This document shows, in pieces, positions 8,975-18,233 of a DNA stretch of 64,000 bases. Numbering within the stretch: the stretch's first letter is position 1; the number at the start of each line of letters is the position of its first letter. The stretch lies in NCBI RefSeq assembly GCF_963974575.1, contig NZ_CAXBBQ010000004.1, positions 372,001-436,000 on the forward strand, given 5' to 3'. The translations under genes were made by a program, and so were the position numbers. Source of the DNA: Sphingosinicella sp963974575 (GTDB lineage: Bacteria; Pseudomonadota; Alphaproteobacteria; Sphingomonadales; Sphingomonadaceae). A model generated the notes under the pieces. That model saw only the letters and a list, made by a program, of their open reading frames with translations. It was not told the origin of the DNA and did not search any database.

Positions 8975-9358
8975 ATGATCTTGCTCCACGCAGCGTTCCT
9001 GATGGCCGCGCAGGTGTTGCAGCCGGTGGCCGTGCCGGAACCGGCGCCGCCCGCCCCGCTCACGGTCGTGGATGAAGCCGCCGCGCCCGACGATGCCGCC
9101 GCAATCAGCGCCCGCAAGCGGCTGAACGCTGAGGCGAAGGCGCGCACCGATGCCAGCGATGCAGGCTACGCCGCCGCGCAGGCCGCATATCAAGCGCAAC
9201 TGCGCGAGCATGACGCAGCGGTTGCACGCACCGCGCAGGCGCAAGCGGAGTACGAGGCCGCGCGCGCCGCCTACGAGCAGCGCCAGCGCGAGATCGCAGA
9301 CTGGCAGGCCTGCGTGAACGGCGACAAGACGCGCTGCCCGCCCAAGCCCCAAAAATAG
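8975..9358 (+). CDS. Small Ala-rich coiled-coil protein, unknown function
   Basis: 127 residues, not recognised functionally. After a hydrophobic, signal-like start (MILLHAAFLMAAQVLQPVA) and a Pro/Ala spacer comes an Ala/Gln/Arg/Glu-rich stretch (about 45-105) that should form a long helix or coiled coil, and a short tail with two cysteines (WQACVNGDKTRCPPKP). This suggests an exported or envelope-associated protein with a possible disulfide. AAAGGAAG ribosome site 5-11 bases before the ATG. It is transcribed away from puuD and stands alone. Confidence 0.65.
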   Translation: MILLHAAFLMAAQVLQPVAVPEPAPPAPLTVVDEAAAPDDAAAISARKRLNAEAKARTDASDAGYAAAQAAYQAQLREHDAAVARTAQAQAEYEAARAAYEQRQREIADWQACVNGDKTRCPPKPQK

Positions 9359-9418
9359 CCGCCCTCGCACTTCGCGCGGATTGACAGTACGGGCCGCGCC
9401 TCGGCAAGCAGCGAGGCC

Positions 9419-10291
9419 ATGCGCCCGTCCACTGCCCCGCCGATGCTGCTTGCCTTTCTGGCGATCGCGTTGCTGTGCGCGATGGACGGTGCGATCAAGC
9501 TCGGCGCGCAGACACATGCCATCATCACCGTCACCTTCATGCGTTACGTCGCGGGTGCGCTGATCGCGCTGCCGCTGCTGCGCCTCGGCAAGGTCGCGTT
9601 CTCGCGCGAGACCTTGCGGGGCCATGCCGTGCGCGGGCTTGTCATCGCAGGCGCGGCATACCTCTTCTTCTATGGGCTCTGGGCGATCCCGATCGCGGAG
9701 GCGATCGCGATTTCTTTCATCGCACCCTTGCTGGTGCCGCTCATCGCCCGCGTTCTGCTCGGCGAACGGATGCGTGCGATCAACGTGGCGGCGTGCCTGA
9801 TAGGGTTCGGCGGGGTTCTGGTGACGGTAACCGGCCATGTCCCGGTGCCGATGCCCAACCGCAACGAAGGGGTCGCAGCCGTTTTCGTGTCGGCCGTGCT
9901 CTATGCGCTCTCTGTCGTTCTGCTCAGGCAGCGAGCGACGCGTGACGATCCGCAGGTCATCAGCTTTCTCGCCGCCGCCTTTCCGGCGCTCTACACGGCG
10001 CCCTTCGCGCTGTTCGCAGCGTCGCTGCCTGCCCCCGGCGCGCTCCCGCTGTTCGCGCTGATGGGCGCGCTCGGTACGGGCGGCACCCTGCTCCTCGCTT
10101 TTGCTTACGCGCGTGCCGAAGCGCAGAAACTGGTGGTCCTCGAATATACCGCGCTCGGCTGGGGGGCCCTGTTCGGCTGGTGGCTGTTCGATGAGGGCGT
10201 GCGCCCGCAGGTCATGCTTGGCGGTGCGATCGTGGCGGGCGCCTGCCTGATGACGGCGTGGTCGGGCCGGCGCAAGCCGGTCGCCGTATGA
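9419..10291 (+). CDS. DMT (EamA-family) transporter
   Basis: 290 residues, about ten membrane helices in two repeated EamA halves (drug/metabolite transporter superfamily), for example FLAIALLCAMDGAIKLGAQ at the start of the first and the GTGGTLLLAFAYARAEAQ segment in the second, which is the typical EamA repeat border. Such proteins export small metabolites; the substrate cannot be inferred. The stop overlaps the start of the following MFS gene, so the two exporters are probably co-expressed. Confidence 0.88.
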   Translation: MRPSTAPPMLLAFLAIALLCAMDGAIKLGAQTHAIITVTFMRYVAGALIALPLLRLGKVAFSRETLRGHAVRGLVIAGAAYLFFYGLWAIPIAEAIAISFIAPLLVPLIARVLLGERMRAINVAACLIGFGGVLVTVTGHVPVPMPNRNEGVAAVFVSAVLYALSVVLLRQRATRDDPQVISFLAAAFPALYTAPFALFAASLPAPGALPLFALMGALGTGGTLLLAFAYARAEAQKLVVLEYTALGWGALFGWWLFDEGVRPQVMLGGAIVAGACLMTAWSGRRKPVAV

Positions 10292-11586
10292 ACCCGGCGG
10301 GCGGCCTTCGCAGCGATTTCGCGCTGCTGTTCCTCGTGCTGTTCGTGGTCGCTGCAGGCAACACTGCGCTACAATCGGTACTGCCCACTATCGGGCGCGA
10401 GCTCGGCATCCCCGACCTGCTGGTTGCGACGATCTTCTCATTTTCGGCGCTGATGTGGACATTCGCCGCGCCGCGCTGGGCGGATGCTTCGGACCGCTAT
10501 GGCCGCAAGGCACTGATTTTGCTAGGGCTCGGCGGATATTTCGTCTCCAAGCTGATCTGCGCGTTCGTGATCCTCGCCGGGCTCAAGCACCTGATCGCGC
10601 CGATCGCCGTGTTCATCATCTTCGCTGCGGCGCGTTCGCTGTTCGGTCTGTTCGGATCAGCCTCCAACCCCGCGGCTCAGGCCTATGTCGCCTCGCGAAC
10701 AAGCCCCGCGGAGCGTACGCGGGCGCTTTCCATACTCGCGTCCGCATTCGGGCTCGGCACGATCGTCGGGCCTGCGGTGGCGCCGTTCTTCGTGCTGCCG
10801 GTCGTCACGCTTTCGGGGCCGATGTTCGCGTTCGCGGCGTTCGCGCTAATCACGCTCATCATCGTCTCCCGGCGCCTTCCTGCCGATGCGCCGAGCGCAG
10901 GCGAGGACCGGCCGATCGCCAATCTCGAGCCGACCGTCGCAACCGGCCCGCGCAGCACCCACGGCGCGCGGACGCGGACGCATCGCCGCCTGTCGTGGCG
11001 CGACCCACGCATCCTGCCCTTTTCGATCTACGGGCTTGCCATCGGCAACGCGCAGGCGGCGAGCGGTCAGTCACTCGGCTTTTTCATCATCGACCGGCTC
11101 GGTCTGCCGCCCATCGAGGCGCAGACCTTCATCGGCATCACGCTGATGGCCGCCGCCGCCGCGACGCTGCTCGCGCAGTGGGCGCTGATCCCGATGCTCC
11201 ACCTTGGGCCGAAACTGCTGCTGCGCTGGGGTGCGGGGCTTGGGGCTGTCGGATCGATCCTGCTCGCGGCCTCGACCGATTTCTACGGAATCGTGCTGTC
11301 GTTCGCGATCGCCTCGCTCGGCTACGGCTTCGCGCGGCCGGGGTTCAGCGCCGGTGCCTCACTCGCCGTGGGGCTTGAGGATCAGGGCGGCGCGGCGGGC
11401 GCGATCACCGCCGTGAACGGCGCGTCGTTCATCATCGCGCCGACAATCGGCATCGCGCTCTATCAGGTCTGGCAGCCGCTCCCCTACCTGCTGAGCGCGG
11501 TGCTGCTGCTCGCGATGCTGCTCTATTCGCTGAAGAACCCGCTGCTGGGTTCCGACCTCGACCGGGACGAGATTCAGACGCAGTAG
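10288..11586 (+). CDS. MFS transporter
   Basis: 432 residues with about 12 membrane helices. The major-facilitator loop motif between helices 2 and 3 is visible as RWADASDRYGRKA. Probably a drug or metabolite proton antiporter; substrate unknown. Start is the ATG at 10288 that overlaps the stop of the DMT gene in a TATGA context; an in-frame ATG 30 bases earlier lies inside that gene. The 3' end overlaps the convergent lyase gene by 13 bases. Confidence 0.88.
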   Translation: MNPAGGLRSDFALLFLVLFVVAAGNTALQSVLPTIGRELGIPDLLVATIFSFSALMWTFAAPRWADASDRYGRKALILLGLGGYFVSKLICAFVILAGLKHLIAPIAVFIIFAAARSLFGLFGSASNPAAQAYVASRTSPAERTRALSILASAFGLGTIVGPAVAPFFVLPVVTLSGPMFAFAAFALITLIIVSRRLPADAPSAGEDRPIANLEPTVATGPRSTHGARTRTHRRLSWRDPRILPFSIYGLAIGNAQAASGQSLGFFIIDRLGLPPIEAQTFIGITLMAAAAATLLAQWALIPMLHLGPKLLLRWGAGLGAVGSILLAASTDFYGIVLSFAIASLGYGFARPGFSAGASLAVGLEDQGGAAGAITAVNGASFIIAPTIGIALYQVWQPLPYLLSAVLLLAMLLYSLKNPLLGSDLDRDEIQTQ

Positions 11587-12515
11587 CTGGCGGTAGGGTA
11601 TTCGCCGGGCCGCGGACCTGCCTTCGCGACCATCGAGGGCAACGGCCGACCCATCACCGTCTCGAACCAGTGGTTCACGGCGATCGCCGCCGCGAGGTCA
11701 ACGCCGGTCGAGACCCCTGAGCCATCCAGCATGAATAGCAGCTCTTCGGTCGAGATGTTGCCGGTCGCCTTCGGCGCAAACGGGCAGCCGCCGAGCCCAC
11801 CGAGCGAGGAATCGAGCACCTTCACGCCCGCCGCATAGGCTGCCCACGCGTTCGCGATGCCGGTGCCGCGCGTATTGTGGAAGTGCGCGCGGAGACGGAT
11901 GCCGTCTCCCACTGCGGCGCGCACGCGCCCGAACAGGTCCGTCACCTGTGCAGGCACGCCAACACCGATCGTATCGGCAAGCGCAATCTCCTCGGCGCCC
12001 GCCTCTGCCATCGCCTCTACGCAGCGCACCACGGTTTCGGGCGGCACATAGCCTTCGAACGGGCAGCCGAACGCCGCCGAGATCGTGACCTGTGCGACAA
12101 GCCCGTTTTCGCGCGCGAGGCGCAGCATCTCGCGGTTTTCGGCAATCCCCTGATCGATTGTCTGGCCTTGGTTGCGCTCGCCGAACGTGTTCGAGGCGAC
12201 GAGCACGCAGCCCGCCTCGTCGACGCCGCGCTTGTTGCCCTCGCGGCTTTCGATGGCGCGCAGCACGCCGCGCTTGTTGAGGCAGAGCCCGATGTAGGAG
12301 ACGTCGCGGCGATCGGGCAGGCCCGCGATCACCGCTTCAGCGTCTGCCATTTGCGGCACGCGTTTCGGATTGACGAAGCTCGCGACTTCGACGCGCCGCA
12401 CGCCCGCGTCGATCATCCGCGTGATAAGGCCGAGCTTGTCGGCGGTGGAAACGATCTCCGGTTCGTTCTGGAGGCCGTCGCGCGCGCCCACTTCAACGAT
12501 CGTCACGTCTGCCAT
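11574..12515 (-). CDS. Hydroxymethylglutaryl-CoA lyase
   Basis: 313 residues, HMGL-like TIM-barrel. Family motifs: VEVGARDGLQNE near the start (metal and substrate binding), the histidine pair in RAHFHNTRG, and the catalytic cysteine in GGLGGCPFAPKATGN. The enzyme splits HMG-CoA into acetyl-CoA and acetoacetate in leucine breakdown; related lyases act on other 3-hydroxy acyl-CoAs and pathway partners are not adjacent. Start at 12515: ATG preceded by AGGAGAG. A longer frame to 13241 runs antisense through the monooxygenase gene and is not coding. Confidence 0.87.
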   Translation of the reverse strand: MADVTIVEVGARDGLQNEPEIVSTADKLGLITRMIDAGVRRVEVASFVNPKRVPQMADAEAVIAGLPDRRDVSYIGLCLNKRGVLRAIESREGNKRGVDEAGCVLVASNTFGERNQGQTIDQGIAENREMLRLARENGLVAQVTISAAFGCPFEGYVPPETVVRCVEAMAEAGAEEIALADTIGVGVPAQVTDLFGRVRAAVGDGIRLRAHFHNTRGTGIANAWAAYAAGVKVLDSSLGGLGGCPFAPKATGNISTEELLFMLDGSGVSTGVDLAAAIAVNHWFETVMGRPLPSMVAKAGPRPGEYPTASYCV

Positions 12516-12662
12516 GCCGTCTCTCCTGCAAATCGCTGCGTCCGACTTGGGCATTTCGGCGGCAAGGTCAATCCCTCTCAAAAGCGACACGCTCTCAAGT
12601 TGGGGGGCCTGTGCCGGCGAAGGTTTGGCGCAATGATGGAACGGCTCTGGGGAGAGACCGCC

Positions 12663-14531
12663 ATGACTAGAGGCCGAATCGAAGCCGCGCTCACCGAAGC
12701 GCACATCCCGTCGCTGATCTGCGCGCTCGTTCATCTGACCGGCGACACCAGCCTGCTGACGCCCGAAAACCGACCGACCTACGATTTCTTCGGCGACGGG
12801 CAGGGAAACCTCCCGCCCGCGCTGCAAAACACCGTCCGGGAGCGCGCGACAGCGGCGATCAGCGCAAACCTTGCCGGCGCCCCCCTGCCCCCGCCGCCCG
12901 ATGCGGCAACCGTGCGCCTGATGATGGATTTCATCGCGGGGGCGGAGATTCCGAAGCACTATGTGCCGTTCCTGGTGGAAGAACTGGGGCTTGAAAGCGC
13001 CGATCCGAAACGACCCGAGCCTGCGCCGGTGAAGAAGCGCATCGCGATCGTCGGCGCCGGCATGTCGGGGCTTCTGGCTGCCATCCGCCTGCGGCAGGCG
13101 GGGCACGAGGTCATCGTCATCGAAAAGAATGAGGATGTCGGAGGCACGTGGCTGGAGAACACCTACCCCGGCTGCCGCGTCGACAACCCGAGCCACCTCT
13201 ATTCCTACTCGTTCGAGGCAAACCACCACTGGCCCGCACACTATTCGACGCAGCCAACGCTGCTCGCCTACTTCCGCGACATTGCCGACAAATACGACCT
13301 TCGCCCGCTGATCCGCTTCGGAACGAGCGTGGACAAGGCGGAGTGGGACGACGCAGCCTCGCTATGGCGCCTGACGCTATTCGGGCGGCACGCGGGCAGC
13401 ATCGAAGCCGATGCGCTCATCAGCGCCGTGGGGCAGCTCAACCAACCGCGCCTTCCCGACATTCCGGGCGTCGGCAGCTTCAAGGGCCCGGCCTTCCACA
13501 GCGCGCGCTGGCGGCATGACGTTGACCTCAAAGGCAAGCGCGTCGCGGTGATCGGCACGGGCGCGAGCGCCTATCAGTTCGTACCGGAAATCGCGGCGGA
13601 TGTGGAGAGCCTCACGGTGTTCCAGCGCACGCCGCCGTGGGGCGGCCCCACACCCAACTACCACGATCCCGTCACCGACAATGTCCAGTGGCTGCTGGAG
13701 AACGTGCCCTTCTACGAGAAGTGGTACAGGTTCTGGCTGTTCTGGATGATGACCGACGGCATCCTGCCGTTCGTGAAAGCGGACGAGGCATGGAACGGCC
13801 CGCCGGGTACGATCGGCGCGATGAACCTCGAACTCCGGAATGCGCTGGTGCAGCAGATCGGCCTGCAGTGCGAAGGGCGGCCCGATCTCTTTTCCGCCGT
13901 GATCCCGGACTATCCGATCGGTGGCAAGCGGAGCCTTCGCGACAATGGCGTGTGGATCGCCGCGCTGCGCCGCGACAACGTGCACCTCGAACAAACCCCG
14001 ATCGCGCGCATCACCGAGACCGGCATCGTGACGGCGGACGGCAAAACCCACGACTATGACGTGATCATCTACGGCACCGGCTTCAAGGCGAGCGATTTCC
14101 TGTCGACGTTCAAGGTTGTGGGCCGGGATGGGATCGAGCTCCACGAGCGCTGGCAAGGCGACGCGCGCGCCTATCTCGGCATGACCGTGCCAAGCTTCCC
14201 GAACTTCTTCATGCTCTACGGGCCCAACACCAACATCGTCGTCAACGGCAGCATCATCTTCTTTTCGGAATGTTCGGTGCGCTACGTCGTTCGCGCGCTT
14301 GGGATGCTCGGCGAAGCGGGCGCGAGAACGCTCGATGTGCGCGAGGACGTGCACGACGTGTTCAATACCCGCGTCGATGCAGGGAACGCGCGGATGGCAT
14401 GGGGTCAGCCGGGGGTTTCGAGCTGGTACAAGAACGCGACCGGCCGCGTCAGCCAGAACTGGCCGTTCGCGCTCGTCGACTACTGGGCGGCGACGCTGAA
14501 GCCTGATCCCTCAGACTATGAACTCGCCTGA
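12663..14531 (+). CDS. Baeyer-Villiger monooxygenase, 4-hydroxyacetophenone monooxygenase type
   Basis: 622 residues. FAD-binding GAGMSG at 131-136, NADPH-binding GTGASA at 298-303, and between them the Baeyer-Villiger fingerprint FxGxxxHxxxW (F273 to W283). An extra N-terminal domain of about 120 residues (DTSLLTPENRP..., IPKHYVPFLVEELGL) and the VDNPSHLYSYSF and WYKNATGRVSQNWPF segments match the HAPMO subgroup. Such enzymes insert oxygen next to a ketone, giving esters from aryl ketones, with NADPH and O2. No esterase follows directly. Start at 12663 has GGGGAGAG upstream; ATGs at 12633 and 12636 are alternatives. Confidence 0.9.
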   Translation: MTRGRIEAALTEAHIPSLICALVHLTGDTSLLTPENRPTYDFFGDGQGNLPPALQNTVRERATAAISANLAGAPLPPPPDAATVRLMMDFIAGAEIPKHYVPFLVEELGLESADPKRPEPAPVKKRIAIVGAGMSGLLAAIRLRQAGHEVIVIEKNEDVGGTWLENTYPGCRVDNPSHLYSYSFEANHHWPAHYSTQPTLLAYFRDIADKYDLRPLIRFGTSVDKAEWDDAASLWRLTLFGRHAGSIEADALISAVGQLNQPRLPDIPGVGSFKGPAFHSARWRHDVDLKGKRVAVIGTGASAYQFVPEIAADVESLTVFQRTPPWGGPTPNYHDPVTDNVQWLLENVPFYEKWYRFWLFWMMTDGILPFVKADEAWNGPPGTIGAMNLELRNALVQQIGLQCEGRPDLFSAVIPDYPIGGKRSLRDNGVWIAALRRDNVHLEQTPIARITETGIVTADGKTHDYDVIIYGTGFKASDFLSTFKVVGRDGIELHERWQGDARAYLGMTVPSFPNFFMLYGPNTNIVVNGSIIFFSECSVRYVVRALGMLGEAGARTLDVREDVHDVFNTRVDAGNARMAWGQPGVSSWYKNATGRVSQNWPFALVDYWAATLKPDPSDYELA

Positions 14532-14806
14532 CCGTGCACAGAAACCACGGCATCATTCGCTTCGCCTGACGCGGTAAAGCTCCAGATCGCGACGCTGGCG
14601 ATCCAGCCAACGTTGAAGGCGATGAGCGCGGCAATCACCAGGCCGCGCGACTGCGGCGGCGTTCGGGAGGTTTTCGGCCCCGGTACCAGATGACGGCTCG
14701 GCAACAGGCGGGCGAGCGCACGGAAGTGGATGAGCAGATAGACGCCTGCCGCGAACGTGACGAGGATCGCGGCGAGGAGCGCCAGGGGAAAGACTTCGAG
14801 CGGCAC
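14516..14806 (-). CDS. Small two-helix membrane protein, unknown function
   Basis: 96 residues, not recognised. Two membrane helices are visible, LALLAAILVTFAAGVYLLIHF and GLVIAALIAFNVGWIASVAIW, joined by a basic loop. I start at the GTG at 14806 because an AAGGAGAAG ribosome site lies 6 bases upstream; the frame is open to 14833. Its end overlaps the convergent monooxygenase stop by 16 bases. The SDR gene lies upstream on the same strand with a 60-base gap, so it may share that transcript. Confidence 0.6.
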   Translation of the reverse strand: MPLEVFPLALLAAILVTFAAGVYLLIHFRALARLLPSRHLVPGPKTSRTPPQSRGLVIAALIAFNVGWIASVAIWSFTASGEANDAVVSVHGQASS

Positions 14807-14867
14807 GGGACTTCTCCTTCGCGGTGCCCCCACGCTGAAACGAACGCAAGGCCCGAAGGTTCAGCCC

Positions 14868-15647
14868 CTACAGCGACTGGCCGTCGTCCAGCGTGAAGCT
14901 GGAGCCGGTGACTGCCGCGCTTGCATCTGACGCGAGGTAGAGTAGCATCGCGTCGAGGCTGTCCTCCGCCATCAGGCGCCGGCGGTGGAACTTGGCGATT
15001 TGCTTCTGCCCGGCTTCGGTGTCGAACCATTCGCTGTTGATCTCGGTGCGCGCATATCCCGGACAGATCGAATTGACGTTGATGCCCTGTCGCACCCAGT
15101 CGCGCGCGAGCACCTTGCCCATCTGCTGCACCGCCGCCTTCGAGGCCGAGTAAGCGGCTAGGCTCGGCTCCACCGCATTAGCAGTGATCGACGAGATGAT
15201 GACGATACGGCCGTGCCCGCGTTCGCGCGAACCCGCCGCCATCAATCGCCGCGCGCCTTCGCGGACGGTGAGGAATACGCCGGTGAGATTGACGCCCATG
15301 AGCCGATTGAAATCCTCGACAGAAAGCTCGGTCGCTGAGCCTTCGACGTTCATGCCGGCGTTGGCGATGATACTGTCCGGCGTGCCGAACGCGCCCTCGA
15401 TGCGGTCGTAGGCGGCGATCACAGAAGCCTCGTTCGAGACATCCATCTCCACCGCGAGCGCTTCGCCGCCCGCGCCCGCGATCTCGTCGGCAAGAGCGCT
15501 CAGCATATCGACGCGCCGCGCGCCGAGCGCGACCTTGGCGCCGCTTGCCGCGAGCTGCCGTGCGAACCGGGCCCCGAAGCCTGAAGACGCACCCGTCACC
15601 AGCGCGACGCGCCCCGAAAGATCGAACGAGAAACCCGCCATCACCAT
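14868..15647 (-). CDS. SDR-family NAD(P)-dependent oxidoreductase
   Basis: 259 residues, classical short-chain dehydrogenase: cofactor motif TGASSGFG (18-25), NAG (Rossmann strand 4), catalytic Ser in ISSIT and the YSASK pair, and the CPGYARTEI segment after it. Interconverts an alcohol and a ketone; the substrate is unknown. It follows the flavodoxin gene by three bases and so belongs to the acyl-CoA dehydrogenase operon, which suggests lipid or ketone breakdown. Three in-frame starts lie within seven bases (ATG, GTG, ATG); the first is given. Confidence 0.85.
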   Translation of the reverse strand: MVMAGFSFDLSGRVALVTGASSGFGARFARQLAASGAKVALGARRVDMLSALADEIAGAGGEALAVEMDVSNEASVIAAYDRIEGAFGTPDSIIANAGMNVEGSATELSVEDFNRLMGVNLTGVFLTVREGARRLMAAGSRERGHGRIVIISSITANAVEPSLAAYSASKAAVQQMGKVLARDWVRQGINVNSICPGYARTEINSEWFDTEAGQKQIAKFHRRRLMAEDSLDAMLLYLASDASAAVTGSSFTLDDGQSL

Positions 15648-15650
15648 CCC

Positions 15651-16145
15651 CTATATTATGCCCATCGCAAGGCCCGCCGCCAGCGCATGGCCCATATCCC
15701 GGCACGCCTCAAGATCGTCCGGACCTATCACCTTTGGTGCGAGGATCGCTTCGGGCGTATCGGCATGGGTCAGCACGATGCGCGGATCGGCGGCGGGTTT
15801 CAGCCGCCAGCCGGTTGCGATCCGTTCGATCTGGCGTATGGCGTTCGCCCCGTCCGTGCCTGCGCAGACGAGCGTTACGTAAGGTCGCCCCTCGATGCGG
15901 CCGAGCGCGGGGTAGTAGCAGCGGTCGAAGAAAGCCTTCATCACGCCCGCGATCGCGGCGAGGTTTTCGGGGCACGCGAAGATGTAACCGTCCGCCGCGA
16001 GCAAGTCCTCGGGGCTGGCCTCGGGGGCCGGTTTCAGCACGACCGCCATGTCCTCCTCCCGGCGCGCGCCCTCCGCCGCCGCCTCGGCCATCTGGCGTGT
16101 ACCGTCGGTCATGGAGTGCCAAACGATGAGGAGCCTCTTCGTCAT
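15651..16145 (-). CDS. Flavodoxin-family protein / NAD(P)H-dependent FMN reductase
   Basis: 164 residues with a flavodoxin-like fold: the start LLIVWHSMTDGTRQMAEAAAEGA corresponds to strand 1 and the FMN phosphate loop, and FACPENLAAIAGVMKAFFDRCYYP to the isoalloxazine loop and dimer helix of FMN reductase-like flavodoxins. Could transfer electrons or act as a quinone or flavin reductase. It begins directly at the stop of the acyl-CoA dehydrogenase gene, so it may be linked to that enzyme's redox chemistry, though this is inferred from position only. Confidence 0.75.
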   Translation of the reverse strand: MTKRLLIVWHSMTDGTRQMAEAAAEGARREEDMAVVLKPAPEASPEDLLAADGYIFACPENLAAIAGVMKAFFDRCYYPALGRIEGRPYVTLVCAGTDGANAIRQIERIATGWRLKPAADPRIVLTHADTPEAILAPKVIGPDDLEACRDMGHALAAGLAMGII

Positions 16146-17438
16146 TTACGCGTCCGCGAACGCGGCCTTCCGCGGCCCCATGTAGCCGAACAGGAAGGCG
16201 GCGACCTTGCGCATCTGGATCTCCTCGGCGCCCTCGGTGATGCGGTAGCGGCGGTGGTGGCGGTAGATGTGCTCGAACGGCTTGTGCCGCGAATAGCCGA
16301 TACCGCCGTGCACCTGCATGGCGCGATCCGCCGCCTCACAGACGAGGCGGTTCGCCCAATAGTTGCACATGGAAACGCGGTCCGAAAGCGCGCGCTCGAT
16401 CGCCTTGTGCGGCATCCGGTCCATCTCCCACGCGGTCTTGCGGATCAAAAGCCGCAGCATTTCCGCCTGCGTCGCAAGCTCGACGAGCGGGAACTGGATC
16501 GCCTGGTTTTCCGAGAGCGGCTTGCCGAAGGGTTTGCGCGTTCGTGCGTATTTTACGCTCTCCTCGATGCAGAACACCGCCGCGCCGAGTGAGGAGGCCG
16601 CCTGCCGGATGCGGTTCTGGTGGACGAACGACTGCGCGAGCGCGAGGCCCGCGCCCGGGGTGCCGAGTACGGCCGCCTCCGGCACCCAGACGTTCGTGAA
16701 GGACACGCGCGGGTGATCGGTCGGCATGTTGAAGGTCCAGAGATATTCCTCGATCTTCACCCCCGGCGCATCAGACGGCACGAGGAGGCAGGTGATGCCG
16801 CGCGCGTCGCCGTCTGCGCCGTCCGTGCGCGCGAAGGTCGCGCAATGCGTGGCGACGTGCATCCCCGTGGTCCACATCTTCTCGCCGTCGATGCGCCAGC
16901 CGGGCACACCGTCCCGCGTTGCGGGCACGGCGCGCGTTTCCATGTGCGTCGCGTCGGAGCCGTGGTCGGGCTCGGTGAGTCCGAAGGCGACGATGCGCTC
17001 GCGCTTGAAGCCGCCGAGGATGAACTCCTGCTTTTGCGCCTCGGTGCCGAATTCCTCGAACATGGCGACGAAGGGGAAGTTGCCGACGATCGAGTGCTCG
17101 TTCTGAAGATCGTTGTGGAGGCCGAGGCCCTGCGCGGCGAAGTGCTCCCGGATCACCGCCATCCAGAGGTTGGAGCCATCCCTGCCACCGTAATTTTTCG
17201 GCGCGGAGAAGCGCCAGTGACCGGCGGCGTCGGCGCGGCGCTGGGCTTCGGCGAGGAGTGCTTCCCATTCAGGGCGGGGAAGGCCGCCGTTCTCGAAATC
17301 GGTGCGCGCCCATTCACGGCGGTGGTCGAAGTAGCGGATGTTATCGGCCGTGCGCTCGAGTGGCCTGATCTCCGCTTCGATGAAGGCGTCAAGTTCGGCG
17401 AGGTAGGCGACGAGCTCGGCGGGCAGATCGAAATCCAT
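16146..17438 (-). CDS. Acyl-CoA dehydrogenase
   Basis: 430 residues. FAD acyl-CoA dehydrogenase signatures: AFGLTEPDHGSD in the middle domain, DGEKMWTTGMHVA, and the C-terminal QVHGGIGYSRHKPFEHIYRHHRRYRITEG region with its flavin-contact motif. Oxidises an acyl-CoA to the 2-enoyl form, passing electrons to ETF. The chain length or branching preferred is not clear; the long N-terminal segment resembles the larger Caulobacter/sphingomonad-type members. Start ATG at 17438 has an AGGAGAGG site; the ten-codon extension upstream lacks one. First gene of an operon with the flavodoxin and SDR genes. Confidence 0.88.
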   Translation of the reverse strand: MDFDLPAELVAYLAELDAFIEAEIRPLERTADNIRYFDHRREWARTDFENGGLPRPEWEALLAEAQRRADAAGHWRFSAPKNYGGRDGSNLWMAVIREHFAAQGLGLHNDLQNEHSIVGNFPFVAMFEEFGTEAQKQEFILGGFKRERIVAFGLTEPDHGSDATHMETRAVPATRDGVPGWRIDGEKMWTTGMHVATHCATFARTDGADGDARGITCLLVPSDAPGVKIEEYLWTFNMPTDHPRVSFTNVWVPEAAVLGTPGAGLALAQSFVHQNRIRQAASSLGAAVFCIEESVKYARTRKPFGKPLSENQAIQFPLVELATQAEMLRLLIRKTAWEMDRMPHKAIERALSDRVSMCNYWANRLVCEAADRAMQVHGGIGYSRHKPFEHIYRHHRRYRITEGAEEIQMRKVAAFLFGYMGPRKAAFADA

Positions 17439-17516
17439 GGGTCCTCTCCTCGCCTGCCAGATAGACATGCGCCGGGGCGCGCGTCCACCGCGCGGGATTG
17501 AGAGGTCGTTAGACGT

Positions 17517-18230
17517 CTAAGTGAGTGTGCCGTTTTCCTTGTAGCGCTGCTCAAGGAACTTGCCCTCGACGGCGAGCGCATCGAGATCACCGCGCACGAG
17601 CTGTTCGGAAAGGCGCCGAAGCTCGTCGGCGATGGTCACGAGGCCTTCCAGGAGCTGTTGCTCCGGCTCGCTCCCCGGCGTGCGATAGGCCTGCGGCACC
17701 TTGAGGTAGGTGTCGACGAGGCGCGGCAGATGCTCGCCGATGAGGCGGCGCGCGTCGCCCGCGATGGGCTGGCCGGTCGGCACCTGCCCAAGCTGCTCAC
17801 CAAGCACTTCGAGGCGCAGCAGGATCTCGTCGATGAGCTTCGACGCGCGCGACGGCAGGCTGCGGCGCTGGCGCTCCAGCCACGCCTCGACGCGGCGGGG
17901 AATCGCCGCGAGATCGGCATTTTTCATGGCCTGCGGGGTCGGCATCTCCGCCTGCGGGCGGCGCAGCAGGAACCAGCCGCCGACGCCCGCCACCGCGAGC
18001 ACGAGCAGCAGGAAGCCGTTGACGCCGAGCGGCGCGATGAACATCGCGAAAAGCAACGCGACCAGCGCGACCCCGCCCACTGCCATGCCCGCATTGGCGA
18101 TGCGCTGCACCACCGATTTCGCCTGGCGCTGCGTACGCCTGAGCGCGGCGGCGCGGCCTTCCGGCGTCTGGCCAAGGCGTTTCAGGGCCTCGTCGGCACG
18201 GCCGAGCATCTGCGAAACGTCACGCGCCAC
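17517..18230 (-). CDS. XpaC-like membrane protein
   Basis: 237 residues. A basic helical N-terminus precedes two adjacent membrane helices (about 46-90) and a long helical cytoplasmic C-terminal half (IPRRVEAWLERQRRSLP to the end). This layout, and its position directly after telA, match the XpaC group (Pfam 5-bromo-4-chloroindolyl phosphate hydrolysis protein), often paired with TelA; the name comes from a Bacillus phenotype and no enzymatic activity should be assumed. GTG start three bases after the telA stop. Confidence 0.6.
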   Translation of the reverse strand: MARDVSQMLGRADEALKRLGQTPEGRAAALRRTQRQAKSVVQRIANAGMAVGGVALVALLFAMFIAPLGVNGFLLLVLAVAGVGGWFLLRRPQAEMPTPQAMKNADLAAIPRRVEAWLERQRRSLPSRASKLIDEILLRLEVLGEQLGQVPTGQPIAGDARRLIGEHLPRLVDTYLKVPQAYRTPGSEPEQQLLEGLVTIADELRRLSEQLVRGDLDALAVEGKFLEQRYKENGTLT

Positions 18231-18233
18231 GGG

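Noticed and set aside
12516..13241. 5' extension of the HMG-CoA lyase frame
   Set aside because: It is antisense to the monooxygenase gene, lacks homology, and the ATG at 12515 has an AGGAGAG ribosome site.
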